Part shown: piece by piece, positions 15,035-23,552 of the stretch
Layout of the letters: each line of letters begins with the position of its first letter
How positions within the stretch are numbered: position 1 is the stretch's first letter
NCBI GenBank assembly: GCA_964569015.1
Contig: CAZMSN010000020.1
Coordinates: 1-31,210, forward strand
Source of the DNA: CAYQEC01 sp964569015
Lineage (GTDB): Bacteria > Actinomycetota > Acidimicrobiia > Spongiisociales > UBA5794
Length of the DNA stretch: 31,210 bases
Reading direction: 5' to 3'
Position numbers and translations under genes: made by a program
The notes under the pieces: generated by a model
Told to the model about the DNA's origin: nothing
Seen by the model: only the letters and a program-made list of their open reading frames with translations
Database searches by the model: none

Positions 15035-16555
15035 ATGGCCGCCGTGCGATCAGCATTCGCCGAGTACGACGACTACGACGCGGTCGGCTTGGCCGAATTG
15101 ACGGCACGGGGAGAGGTCCATTCCTCCGAGCTGGTGGAAGCCGCCATCGAGCGGCTCGTGGCCGTCAATCCCGTCCTGAACGCCGTGGTCCGCACCGACT
15201 TCGATCGCGCCAGGACTCTCGCCGCCGTGCCTCCAGCCGGCGCATTCTCGGGAGTCCCGCTGCTCGTCAAGGACATCATGTTCGAGGAGGGCCACAAGAC
15301 CTGTCTCGGCTCGGTGCTCCTGCGCGACTTCGTTCCCGAGGTGACCGAGGAGTATCTGGCTCGGGTCAAGAGCGCCGGTTTCGTGCCTCTCGGCCGCACC
15401 AGCACCTCGGAATTCGGCCTGCTTCCGACCACCGAGTCGAAGCTCTACGGCCCGACCCACAATCCGTGGAGCGTGGGCCACTCCGCCGGGGGATCGAGCG
15501 GAGGATCCGCGGCGGCCGTGGCTGCCGGGATCGTGCCGCTGGCGCTCGGCGGTGACGGCGGAGGCTCCATTCGCATCCCGGCGTCGGCCTGCGGGGTGTT
15601 CGGGCTCAAGCCGTCCCGGGGCCGGAACCCGAGGTATCCCGCTATGGCCGCCGATTACCTCTCGGTCGATCTGGCGCTGACCCGCTCGGTGCGCGACACC
15701 GCGGCGCTGCTCGATGTCGTGCACGGCGCCGAGCCCGGGTCCCAGTACTGGGCTCCTCCGCCCGAGACTCCCTTCCTGTCTGCGCTCGATCACGATCCCG
15801 AGCCGCTCACGGTGGCGTTCTCCGTCGAGGATCTTCGAGGAAACCGGGTCGAGTCGGAATGCGAGCAGGCGGTGCGGTCGACCGCCGAGCTGCTCGAGAG
15901 TCTCGGCCATCGGGTGGTGGAGGCGAGCCCTGTGGTCGACGGTCAGGCGGCCGCCGACGCCTTCCTGGAGGTATGGGGAGCCTTGGCGGCAGGTGCCTTC
16001 CACCTCATTCTCGAGACGGCGGAGCGCAGGCGCGGCGGCAAGCTGCTTCGACGCCGCCTCGGCGATTGGCGCACCATGAAGCTGATCGCCTGGCTCGATT
16101 CGCGCAAGTCGAAGCTGCCGGCGTTCGAACCCTTCACCTGGGGGCTCGCCGACCGGTCACGGCACCGATCTCCGGCCCAGCTCGATGCCGCCCACACGGT
16201 GCTGCAGAGAGTGTCACACGAGTTCGGGAGATTCCTCGAGCAGTACGACGTGCTGCTGACGCCGGTGCTGGGGGGCCCTCCGGTGCCGTTGGGACAGATC
16301 GATCAGGCTGCCCCGTGGGACGAGCTCGTGGAGCAGCTCTTCGACTACGTCGCCTTCACCCCCGTTGCGAACTTCACCGGGCTCCCGGCCATGTCGGTCC
16401 CGCTCCACTGGAACGCGGCGGGCCTCCCGATCGGATCGCATTTCCTGGGGCGCTTCGGCGATGAAGCCGGCCTTCTGCAGCTCGCCGGCCAGCTCGAGCG
16501 GGCCCGGCCTTGGGCGCAACACCGCCCACCGGTGAGCGCCGCCGGCGGCGTCTGA
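15035..16555 (+). CDS. Amidase signature family hydrolase
   Basis: A 506-residue amidase. The Ser-cisSer-Lys catalytic set is visible: K79 in LLVKDIMFEEG, the glycine/serine stretch SAGGSSGGSAAAVAAG with the cis-serine at about 154-155, and the nucleophile S178 in GGDGGGSIRIPAS. The C-terminal part (LLTPVLGGPPVPLGQIDQ, FTGLPAMSVPLHWNAAGLPI) is typical. Family members hydrolyse carboxamides, including nylon-oligomer, aryl and fatty-acid amides and Glu-tRNA(Gln) in GatA. The absence of gatB/gatC neighbours and the sequence style suggest a catabolic amidase rather than GatA; the substrate is unknown. It stands alone between padR and the GH5 gene and probably has a leaderless mRNA. Confidence 0.92.
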   Translation: MAAVRSAFAEYDDYDAVGLAELTARGEVHSSELVEAAIERLVAVNPVLNAVVRTDFDRARTLAAVPPAGAFSGVPLLVKDIMFEEGHKTCLGSVLLRDFVPEVTEEYLARVKSAGFVPLGRTSTSEFGLLPTTESKLYGPTHNPWSVGHSAGGSSGGSAAAVAAGIVPLALGGDGGGSIRIPASACGVFGLKPSRGRNPRYPAMAADYLSVDLALTRSVRDTAALLDVVHGAEPGSQYWAPPPETPFLSALDHDPEPLTVAFSVEDLRGNRVESECEQAVRSTAELLESLGHRVVEASPVVDGQAAADAFLEVWGALAAGAFHLILETAERRRGGKLLRRRLGDWRTMKLIAWLDSRKSKLPAFEPFTWGLADRSRHRSPAQLDAAHTVLQRVSHEFGRFLEQYDVLLTPVLGGPPVPLGQIDQAAPWDELVEQLFDYVAFTPVANFTGLPAMSVPLHWNAAGLPIGSHFLGRFGDEAGLLQLAGQLERARPWAQHRPPVSAAGGV

Positions 16556-16909
16556 GCCGTCCCCTGCGGCCGGGCAACCGGCAGATACGGCGGCAACTCC
16601 CCCCGCTTATGCTCATTGTCGTTGATCAGTGAAGCGAGGAAGCTCGCCTCTCCGATCGCCCGGGACCGATCTGAGGGGTCCACGGGCAGCGGAAAGGCCT
16701 GATCGGCTGGTTGCGGTGCGCGCAAGGCACCGGACACACGATCCAAGCGTTGGGGAGAGTCCTCCGAGAGAGCCGATCGAACGAATGGGAACGTTATCGA
16801 GAGGAACGATCGCACCTGATATTCGCCCGGAGGGTGAGGGTCATTGTCAGGCGAGAACACCCTGATCCCTCGCCTTCCCGGCATTGGAGTGGAACGGAAG
16901 GAAGGGTCC
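16556..16909 (+). other. 354-nt upstream region of the GH5 gene; possible operator
   Basis: No gene seen. GAACG occurs three times within 30 nt (16779, 16789 and 16804), the middle copy as GGGAACGTTATC, which resembles half of a LacI-family operator, and CGATCG flanks the cluster on both sides (16774-16779, 16807-16812). A sugar-responsive repressor site is possible but not shown. No riboswitch class was recognised. Confidence 0.25.
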
Positions 16910-18985
16910 ATGTTCAAGAGACTTGGATATATGCTTGCCGTTGTCTTGCTGGCGGTGACGGCTGTGGCGCCGGCGACTCCGGCAGGCGCCACCGGCGCCG
17001 GCGGCGGTCCCGGGCACTACTACCGGTGGGTTCACCACAAGTGGCATCCGAAGCCCGACAGCTTCGTCAGGCAGGTGGGGCCGAACCTGATGCTCAACGG
17101 CAAGATCTTCAGGTTCGGCGGCACCAACAACTACTACCTGATGTACAAACCCGAGCTCATGGTCGACGACGTCCTCGAGACGGCGGCAGAGAACGACTTC
17201 AAGGTCGTGCGCCATTGGGGCTCATTCGACATCGGCACCCTCGACGACACACCGCCGGGGTCGATACACGGCATCCAGGACGACACGTACTTCCAGTACT
17301 GGGAGGGGGACGGGCCCGCCTACAACGACGGTGAGACCGGCCTCGAGCGCCTGGACTACGTGATTGCCAAAGCCGGCGAGCTCGGACTCAAGCTGGTGAT
17401 CCCACTGACGAACAACTGGCAGGACTTCGGCGGCATGGATCAGTACGTCATGTGGCGCGAGGCCCAGTTCGAAGAAGGAACTCGTGACTTCCACCACGAC
17501 GACTTCTACACCGATTCGGTGATCAGGGAGTGGTACCAGAACTGGATCGAGCACCTGCTCACCCGCACCAACACGATCACGGGCATCCAGTACAAGGACG
17601 ACCCGACGATCATGACGTGGGAGCTGGGAAACGAGCCGCGCTGCAAGGGCAGCGGCTACTACCCGATGTCGGATGCCTGCACAACCGACACGCTCACCTC
17701 GTGGGCCGACGACATATCGAAGTTCATCAAGAGCATCGACTCGAACCACCTGGTCTCGGTCGGTGACGAGGGCTTCTACTGCGATCCCGAGGCGACCGAC
17801 GAGACCCACTGGACCGAGAACTGCGGAGAAGGCGTCGACACGCTCGCTCTCACCGCTCTCGACGAGATCGATGTGATGTCGTATCACCTCTACCCGGACC
17901 ACTGGGGGATGGACGTCGACTGGGGCACCGAGTGGATCGAGCGTCACATCAAGGACGCCAGGAAGCTCCACAAACCGGCCATGCTCGGTGAGTACGGCTG
18001 GCAGGACGCCAGTACCCGCAACACCGTGTTCAAGGAGTGGACGGACACCGTCTTCAGGAACTGGGGGAGTGGCGCCCTGTACTGGATCCTCTCCGGGATC
18101 CAGGACGAGGATGGCACGCTCTACCCGGACTACGACGGGTTCACCGTCTACTGTCCGAGCCCGGTGTGCACCACGCTGGCGAACTTCGCCGACATGATGA
18201 AGCGCCACTGGCCGATGTACTTCGCGCCGGTTGCAGATCACGAGAGCGCGGTCACGGAGTTCGCGACCTCGGTGACCTTCGATCCGGCCGCCAACGACAT
18301 CGCATACGGCATCTGGAACGACGTCGTGCCGAGCACGATCGACCTGGATCCGGCAACTTCCGGTCAGCAGACGGAAGCGACGGTCACGGGCGGGACGTTC
18401 ACACTCCTGTCCGATGCCACGGTCGAGTTCGTTCCCGAGGCCGAGTTCTCGGGCAAGGTGCTTATCACGTACACGATCAGGGATCGCTTCGGCAGGAAGT
18501 CCAACGAAGCCGAGCTCAAAGTGACGGTGAAGCCCGATCCGGGCCCGCCGATCCTGATCGCGTCCTTCGAGACCGGGACCGAGGGCTGGGCCGCCGCCGA
18601 CTGGGAGCCGGGGGCAGGCACCGTCACGCAGAGTGACGTGTTCGTCACCGAGGGCTCGTACGGCCTGGCCGTCGACAGCATCGACGGCGGTTGGTTCGGT
18701 GTCGTGTTCGAGACGCCGCTCGACCTGTCGGTGAAGTCCAAGATCACTCTGGATCTGCAGACCACGGCCGAAGCGGGCACGTGGCACAACATCTCCCTCA
18801 CCCTCGGTGACGGTTGGGTGTGGTGCCAAGGCCCGGGTGAATGGGTCCCGCAGGGCACGACGATGACGGCAGAACTCGATCTGCTCAACATCACGTGCGA
18901 AGGCGAAGTCGACCTGTCCAAGGTGCAGAGGATGCACGTCTACTTCAACGGTGACGGATACTTGGACAACGTCGTAGCCGAGTAG
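16910..18985 (+). CDS. Secreted GH5 endo-beta-mannanase-like glycosidase with C-terminal binding domains
   Basis: A 691-residue secreted enzyme. The signal peptide (MFKRLGYMLAVVLLAVTAVA, cleaved near residue 27) is followed by a GH5 TIM barrel (about 50-450) in the style of subfamily 7 mannanases: GGTNNYYLMYKPE, VVRHWGSF, WELGNEPRC with acid/base E242, MSYHLYPDHWG and MLGEYGW with nucleophile E361. Next is an Ig-like segment (about 460-548, with FVPEAEFSGKVLITYTIRDR). The C-terminal domain (about 550-691, ILIASFETGTEGWAAADWEP ... YLDNVVAE) looks like a carbohydrate-binding jelly roll, similar in style to CBM27 or CBM11. It would cut beta-1,4-mannan outside the cell. ATG 16910 has an AAGGAAGG site nearby. 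No other polysaccharide-degradation gene is adjacent. Confidence 0.88.
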   Translation: MFKRLGYMLAVVLLAVTAVAPATPAGATGAGGGPGHYYRWVHHKWHPKPDSFVRQVGPNLMLNGKIFRFGGTNNYYLMYKPELMVDDVLETAAENDFKVVRHWGSFDIGTLDDTPPGSIHGIQDDTYFQYWEGDGPAYNDGETGLERLDYVIAKAGELGLKLVIPLTNNWQDFGGMDQYVMWREAQFEEGTRDFHHDDFYTDSVIREWYQNWIEHLLTRTNTITGIQYKDDPTIMTWELGNEPRCKGSGYYPMSDACTTDTLTSWADDISKFIKSIDSNHLVSVGDEGFYCDPEATDETHWTENCGEGVDTLALTALDEIDVMSYHLYPDHWGMDVDWGTEWIERHIKDARKLHKPAMLGEYGWQDASTRNTVFKEWTDTVFRNWGSGALYWILSGIQDEDGTLYPDYDGFTVYCPSPVCTTLANFADMMKRHWPMYFAPVADHESAVTEFATSVTFDPAANDIAYGIWNDVVPSTIDLDPATSGQQTEATVTGGTFTLLSDATVEFVPEAEFSGKVLITYTIRDRFGRKSNEAELKVTVKPDPGPPILIASFETGTEGWAAADWEPGAGTVTQSDVFVTEGSYGLAVDSIDGGWFGVVFETPLDLSVKSKITLDLQTTAEAGTWHNISLTLGDGWVWCQGPGEWVPQGTTMTAELDLLNITCEGEVDLSKVQRMHVYFNGDGYLDNVVAE

Positions 18986-19028
18986 ACACTTGTCCGTACC
19001 CAGGCGCGACCTGGTCGCGTCGAGAGAT

Positions 19029-19056
19029 GCAGGAGCCCCCGGCCGGGGGCTCCTGC
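19029..19056. terminator. Perfect 28-nt palindromic terminator
   Basis: GCAGGAGCCCCCGG pairs perfectly with CCGGGGGCTCCTGC. It lies 44 nt after the GH5 stop and 106 nt after the gpsA stop on the other strand, so it can serve both convergent transcripts. No T-run follows, as is common in high-GC actinobacteria. Confidence 0.7.
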
Positions 19057-19162
19057 GCGTGCGCTTCTCAGGACGCTGCCTGTGCGGGTGGGCGGTCTCC
19101 GCCGGAATGGGCCTGGCGGTCGACGTGGCCGTGCCCAGGGCCACGTCGCCGCTCCTCGGGTG

Positions 19163-20176
19163 TCACTTCTCGAGTTCGCGGCGGAGCTGGCGCCCCATCA
19201 GCTCGAGCACGACCTGGCGGGCGTCCTTGTCCTCGTAGAGAATGCGATGGATCTGCTCGGTGATCGGCATCTCGACGTCCATCTGCTCGGCGAGCTGGCG
19301 AGCCGCTCGTGTGGTCTTGACCCCTTCGGCGACCATGTTCATGGAATCGACGATCTCGCTCAGAGTCCGTCCCCGCCCGATCTCGAGGCCGACGGTGCGG
19401 TTGCGGGAAAGGTCGCCGGTGCAGGTGAGCACGAGGTCGCCGAGGCCCGACAGCCCGGCGAAGGTGAGGGGGTGGCCGCCGCGGGCGACGCCGAGTCGCG
19501 TGATCTCGGCGAGGCCACGGGTGATGAGGGCGGCAACGGTGTTGTGCCCGAAGCCGAGCCCTTCTGCGATCCCGGCGGCGATGGCGATGATGTTCTTGAG
19601 GGCGCCGCCAAACTCGACGCTGATGACGTCGTCGGATGTGTAGACGCGGAAGCTCGTGTTCGAGAACAGGGCCTGGATGGCACGGGCGTTCTCGGGGGAA
19701 CGGCTGGCGCCGACGACGGCGGTCGGATGCCCGGCCGCGACTTCCCGAGCGAACGAGGGACCCGAGAGGCAAACGATGCCGTCGGCCAGCGGGCCCGGAG
19801 CGAGCGACGCGAAGATCTCGCTCGGTGTCAGCAAGGTACCGACCTCGATTCCCTTCGACACCGAGACGAGAGTGGCGTTCGGTGAGAGCGTGGGGGCGAT
19901 CTCGCCGAACACGCCACGGACGAACTGGGTGGGGACGGCGCTCACGATCACCGAGGCCCCGGCGATGGCTTCGGCGAGGTCGCCTGTGGCCCGCACCGGC
20001 CCGTTCAGCGGGAACCCGGGAAGGAACGCAGGGTTCTCACCACGCTGTTCGATCGTCTCCACGACCTCGGGCTCGTGCGCCCAGATAGTGGTGGGAATCG
20101 CCTGGTCTCCGAGCAGCTTGGCGAGGGCGGTGCCCCAGGATCCTGCGCCGACGACACAGACCGTCGAATTCACCAT
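19163..20176 (-). CDS. gpsA: Glycerol-3-phosphate dehydrogenase [NAD(P)+]
   Basis: A 337-residue cytoplasmic enzyme that reduces dihydroxyacetone phosphate to sn-glycerol 3-phosphate for phospholipid synthesis. The nucleotide-binding motif GAGSWGTALAKLLGD is at residues 9-23. VSVSKGIEVGT and CLSGPSFAREVAAGHPTAVV follow, and EFGGALKNIIAIAAGIAEGL contains the catalytic-lysine region. The length is typical. ATG 20176 is preceded by a very good GGAGGA site about 5 nt away; 25 codons further upstream were rejected. It diverges from the 55-residue gene at 20372. Confidence 0.96.
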   Translation of the reverse strand: MVNSTVCVVGAGSWGTALAKLLGDQAIPTTIWAHEPEVVETIEQRGENPAFLPGFPLNGPVRATGDLAEAIAGASVIVSAVPTQFVRGVFGEIAPTLSPNATLVSVSKGIEVGTLLTPSEIFASLAPGPLADGIVCLSGPSFAREVAAGHPTAVVGASRSPENARAIQALFSNTSFRVYTSDDVISVEFGGALKNIIAIAAGIAEGLGFGHNTVAALITRGLAEITRLGVARGGHPLTFAGLSGLGDLVLTCTGDLSRNRTVGLEIGRGRTLSEIVDSMNMVAEGVKTTRAARQLAEQMDVEMPITEQIHRILYEDKDARQVVLELMGRQLRRELEK

Positions 20177-20343
20177 GCTCTTCCTCCTCGTTGCCCGATG
20201 CCTCATTGTGGCCGATCGCCGCCGCCGCCGCCGAACTGTGGGCTGGGACACCCGCGATCGCCTACTGCGAACCCAGGGTTCGGGTGCTGGTTTTCGGCCT
20301 CTGCCGGCCCACGGTTGGCGTATCGGGGTTTCGAGCGCTCACA

Positions 20344-20349
20344 TATACT
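20344..20349 (+). promoter_or_regulatory. -10 element for the 55-residue gene
   Basis: TATACT is followed by a short leader with AGGAGG and then ATG at 20372. No matching -35 element is seen at normal spacing. Confidence 0.45.
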
Positions 20350-20371
20350 GCGGGAATAGGAGGTTCGTTCA

Positions 20372-20539
20372 ATGCTGCGGCAGGGAATGAAGGTGAAGCG
20401 CCTCACCAAGAAGGTGGGCCAGACGTCGCCTATGGGCACCATCACCGAGCTCCGGAACGGGTCTGTCGAGGTTCGCTGGGACGACGGACATCTCAGCATC
20501 GTCTCCCGCCAGGCCGTGGTGCCGGTCCACAAGACCTAG
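20372..20539 (+). CDS. 55-residue basic protein, DUF1918-like
   Basis: A 55-residue protein, MLRQGMKVKRLTKKVGQTSP and onwards. The core GTITELRNGSVEVRWDDGHL resembles the SH3-like small beta-barrel of DUF1918 proteins (glycine-turn, then VRW, then DGH). It is basic at the N-terminus and ends VVPVHKT before TAG. An ideal AGGAGG site lies eight bases upstream and a TATACT hexamer precedes it, so translation is well supported even though the frame is short. Function unknown. It is divergent from gpsA and convergent with tdh; a hairpin at 20565-20583 separates it from the latter. Confidence 0.75.
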   Translation: MLRQGMKVKRLTKKVGQTSPMGTITELRNGSVEVRWDDGHLSIVSRQAVVPVHKT

Positions 20540-20564
20540 ACACCCCGGATCGTCGAGCTGCGGA

Positions 20565-20583
20565 GCCCGTGCCCGGCACGGGC
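20565..20583. terminator. Hairpin between the small gene and tdh
   Basis: Arms GCCCGTGCC and GGCACGGGC pair perfectly around a single C. It lies 26 nt after the small gene and 45 nt beyond the tdh stop, so it can end both convergent transcripts. No T-run is present. Confidence 0.6.
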
Positions 20584-20627
20584 AGGGTAGTCATGTGCTC
20601 CATCTCTGGGGCGGTGGGTGTGGCCGA

Positions 20628-21659
20628 TCAGGCGGCCGCCCAATCCAGCAGGACCTTGCCACACATGCCCGTGCCGATCACCTCGAATGCCTTCTCGTAC
20701 TCGGCGGCAGGGAACTCGTGGGTGATCACAGGAGTGATGTCGAGGCCGGTCTGGAGCATCATTGTCATCTTGTGCCACGTCTCGAACATGCGCCGCCCAT
20801 AGATCCCCTTGAGGGTGAGGCCGCGGAAGATGATGAGGTTCCAGTCGATGGGGGCCTCGTCGGGCGGGATGCCGAGCAGGCCGACACTGCCGCCATGGTT
20901 CATGACGGCGAGCATGTCGTGCAGAGCCGAGTGATTGCCCGACATCTCGAGTCCGACGTCGAAGCCCTCGGTCATGCCGAGCTCACCGACCACCTCTGCC
21001 ACGCTGTCTCGCGTGACGTTGAGCGCCCGGTCGGCTCCCATCGTCGAGGCGATGGCGAGCCGGTAGTCGCTGATGTCGGTGACCACGACGTGGCGGGCGC
21101 CGACGTGGCGGGCGATGGCGACGGCCATCATGCCGATCGGGCCGGCTCCGGTCACCAGGACGTCCTCGCCCACGAGATCGAACGAGAGCGCGGTGTGGGT
21201 GGCGTTCCCTAGCGGGTCGAGGATGCAGGCGACCTCGTCGGGCACCTCGTCCGGAATCGGGTAGACGTTCGAACCCGGGATGAGCAGGTAGTCGGCGAAG
21301 CAGCCGGGGCGGTTGATGCCGATGCCGATGGTGTTCCGGCAGAAATGGCGGCGCCCAGCCCGGCAGTTGCGGCAATGGCCACAGACCACATGTCCCTCAC
21401 CCGAAACCCGCTGCCCGAGCTCGAACCCGTGGACGTGGCTGCCGATCTCGGCGATGCGACCGACGAACTCGTGGCCGGTCTGCATCGGCACGGGGATGGT
21501 CTCCGCTGCCCAGTGATCCCAGTTGTAGATGTGCATGTCGGAGCCGCAGATCGATGTCTTGATGATCTCGACGAGGACGTCGTTGGGTCCCACCTCGGGC
21601 CGCGGCAACTCCTGCATCCAAATGCCGGGCTCGGCCTTGGCCTTGACGAGAGCCCGCAT
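20628..21659 (-). CDS. tdh: L-threonine 3-dehydrogenase
   Basis: A 343-residue zinc-dependent medium-chain dehydrogenase that oxidises L-threonine to 2-amino-3-ketobutyrate with NAD+. Catalytic zinc ligands C38 (TSICGSDMHIYNWDHW) and H63-E64 (TGHEFVGRIAEIG) are present. The structural zinc loop has four cysteines (CGHCRNCRAGRRHFC). The nucleotide-binding motif VTGAGPIGMMAVAIARHVGA follows. The ATG shares one base with the kbl stop (TGATG), so it is the second gene of a kbl-tdh operon and passes its product straight to Kbl. Confidence 0.97.
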   Translation of the reverse strand: MRALVKAKAEPGIWMQELPRPEVGPNDVLVEIIKTSICGSDMHIYNWDHWAAETIPVPMQTGHEFVGRIAEIGSHVHGFELGQRVSGEGHVVCGHCRNCRAGRRHFCRNTIGIGINRPGCFADYLLIPGSNVYPIPDEVPDEVACILDPLGNATHTALSFDLVGEDVLVTGAGPIGMMAVAIARHVGARHVVVTDISDYRLAIASTMGADRALNVTRDSVAEVVGELGMTEGFDVGLEMSGNHSALHDMLAVMNHGGSVGLLGIPPDEAPIDWNLIIFRGLTLKGIYGRRMFETWHKMTMMLQTGLDITPVITHEFPAAEYEKAFEVIGTGMCGKVLLDWAAA

Positions 21660-22849
21660 CAGGACACCACTCCCAGGTCACGGCCGACCTCGACGAACGC
21701 CTCCACGGCGCGGTCGAGCTGCTCGATGGAATGGGCCGCCGACATCTGGGCGCGGATGCGGGCCTTTCCCTTGGGCACCACGGGGAAGGAGAACCCGACG
21801 ACGTAGATGCCCTTGTCGAGGAGGCGGTCCGCCATCTCGGTGGCGAGGCGGGCATCGCCCAGCATGATCGGGATGATGGGATGGTCGGAGCCGGCGAGGG
21901 TGAATCCTGCCGCCATCATGCGGTCGCGGAAGTGCTGCGAGTTGTCGCGCAGTCGGGAGCGAAGGTCGTCGCTCTCTTGCAGCAGCTCGAGCGCTCGCAG
22001 CGAGGTGGCGGCGATCAGCGGCGCCAGCGTGTTGGAGAACAGATACGGACGCGAGCGCTGCCGCAGCCACGTGATGATCTCCGCCCCGCCGGAGGTGTAA
22101 CCTCCGGAAGCGCCGCCCAGCGCCTTGCCGAGCGTCCCGGTGAGGATATCGACCCGGCCACTCACCCCGCACAGCTCGGGCGTGCCCCTTCCGCCCTCGC
22201 CGATGAAGCCGACGGCGTGGGAATCATCCACGATCACGAGCGCGTCGTGACGGTTGGCGAGATCACAGATCGCTCCCAGATCGGCGACGATACCGTCCAT
22301 CGAGAACACCCCATCGGTGGCGATCAGTCGGAAGCGTGCCCCCGCCGCCGCCCGGAGCTGGCGTTCCAGATCGGCCATGTCGTTGTTGGCGTAGCGAAAA
22401 CGCTGCGCCTTGCAGAGACGGATGCCGTCGATGATCGATGCATGGTTGAGGGCGTCGGAGATGACGGCATCCTCCTCGCCGAGGAGAGCTTCGAAGAGAC
22501 CACCGTTGGCGTCGAAGCACGACGAGTAGAGGATGGTGTCGTCGGTGCCGAGGAATGCGCTCAGGGCCATCTCGAGGTCGCGGTGGACGGTCTGGGTTCC
22601 ACAGATGAAACGAACCGACGACATGCCGAAGCCGAGCTGCTCGACGGCGGTCGCCGCGGCGGCTACGAGCTCGGGGTGGTTGCACAGGCCCAGGTAGTTG
22701 TTGGCGCAGAGGTTGATGACCTCACGTCCGTCGTCGAGGCAGATGACGGCGTCCTGGGGCGAGGCGATGATGCGCTCCTGCTTGTACAGGCCGGCGTCGC
22801 GAACCTCCGCGATCCGACCTGCGAGATGCTCCAGGAAGCGAGGGTGCAT
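21659..22849 (-). CDS. kbl: 2-amino-3-ketobutyrate CoA ligase (glycine C-acetyltransferase)
   Basis: A 396-residue PLP enzyme that splits 2-amino-3-ketobutyrate with CoA into glycine and acetyl-CoA, the second step of threonine breakdown. It is an alpha-oxoamine synthase: NNYLGLCNHPELV near the N-terminus, VIVDDSHAVGFIGEGGRG with the cofactor-binding Asp and His, and TGTLGKALGGASGGY with the PLP lysine K242. ATG 22849 has a GGAGG site four bases before it; the long upstream extension of the frame lies antisense to the response-regulator gene and was rejected. It is coupled to tdh by a TGATG overlap. Confidence 0.96.
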   Translation of the reverse strand: MHPRFLEHLAGRIAEVRDAGLYKQERIIASPQDAVICLDDGREVINLCANNYLGLCNHPELVAAAATAVEQLGFGMSSVRFICGTQTVHRDLEMALSAFLGTDDTILYSSCFDANGGLFEALLGEEDAVISDALNHASIIDGIRLCKAQRFRYANNDMADLERQLRAAAGARFRLIATDGVFSMDGIVADLGAICDLANRHDALVIVDDSHAVGFIGEGGRGTPELCGVSGRVDILTGTLGKALGGASGGYTSGGAEIITWLRQRSRPYLFSNTLAPLIAATSLRALELLQESDDLRSRLRDNSQHFRDRMMAAGFTLAGSDHPIIPIMLGDARLATEMADRLLDKGIYVVGFSFPVVPKGKARIRAQMSAAHSIEQLDRAVEAFVEVGRDLGVVS

Positions 22850-22913
22850 GCGACCTCCAGAGCTGAGTCTATTCGGCGTCACCGCGAGCTCGACGGCGCG
22901 ACGGTCCGGCGGC

Positions 22914-23552
22914 TCACACGATCCGGCGATCGGTTGCCCAGCGCGCCAGCTCGTGGCGGTTCGAGAGCTGGAGCTTGCGCAGCACAGAGGAGACGTGGGT
23001 CTCGACCGTTTTGATCGAGATCGAGAGACGCCTCGCCACCTGCTTGTACGCGTAGCCGCGGGCGATCTGGCGCAGCACCTCACGCTCGCGTGGGGTGAGC
23101 TGATCCAGCTCCGGGTCGGAAACGACCGGGATGGTCTGCCCGAAGGCATCGAGCACGAAGCCGGCCAGCCGCGGCGAGAACACGGCATCTCCCTCGGCGA
23201 TGCGCTCGACGGCCACGATGAGGTCGGCGGGGGCGATGGTCTTGGTGACGTAGCCTCGGGCACCGGCCCGGATCATGCCGATCACGTCCTCGGGGGCATC
23301 CGACACCGACAGGGCGAGGAAACGGATTCCGGGGTGCGTCTCGAGGACGTTGCCGATCACCGAGACGCCGCCGCCGCCCGGCATGTGCACGTCGATGAGG
23401 ACGACCTGGGGGACGAGGCGGCGGATGTCGGCGATAGCGTCGTCGACTTCGCCCGACCAGCCACAGATCTCGAAGTGCTCGGAGAGTTCGGTCCTCACGC
23501 CGGTGAGGAACAACTCGTGGTCATCGACCAGATAGACGCTGATGTCGGTCAT
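22914..23552 (-). CDS. NarL/LuxR-type response regulator
   Basis: A 212-residue two-component regulator. The receiver domain carries the acidic pocket (VYLVDDHELF), phospho-acceptor D54 (VVLIDVHMPGGGG) and K104 (GYVTKTIAPADL). The C-terminal LuxR/GerE helix-turn-helix is clear (DQLTPREREVLRQIARGYAY, then SIKTVETHVSSVLRKLQL). Its ATG overlaps the kinase stop by four bases, so the two are coupled. Targets probably include the divergent LiaF-like gene, as in LiaRS systems; that is inference from position. Confidence 0.95.
   Translation of the reverse strand: MTDISVYLVDDHELFLTGVRTELSEHFEICGWSGEVDDAIADIRRLVPQVVLIDVHMPGGGGVSVIGNVLETHPGIRFLALSVSDAPEDVIGMIRAGARGYVTKTIAPADLIVAVERIAEGDAVFSPRLAGFVLDAFGQTIPVVSDPELDQLTPREREVLRQIARGYAYKQVARRLSISIKTVETHVSSVLRKLQLSNRHELARWATDRRIV

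Noticed and set aside
21659..23263. 534-residue version of Kbl
   Set aside because: The first 138 codons are antisense-frame sequence overlapping the response regulator; ATG 22849 has a GGAGG site and matches the family N-terminus.
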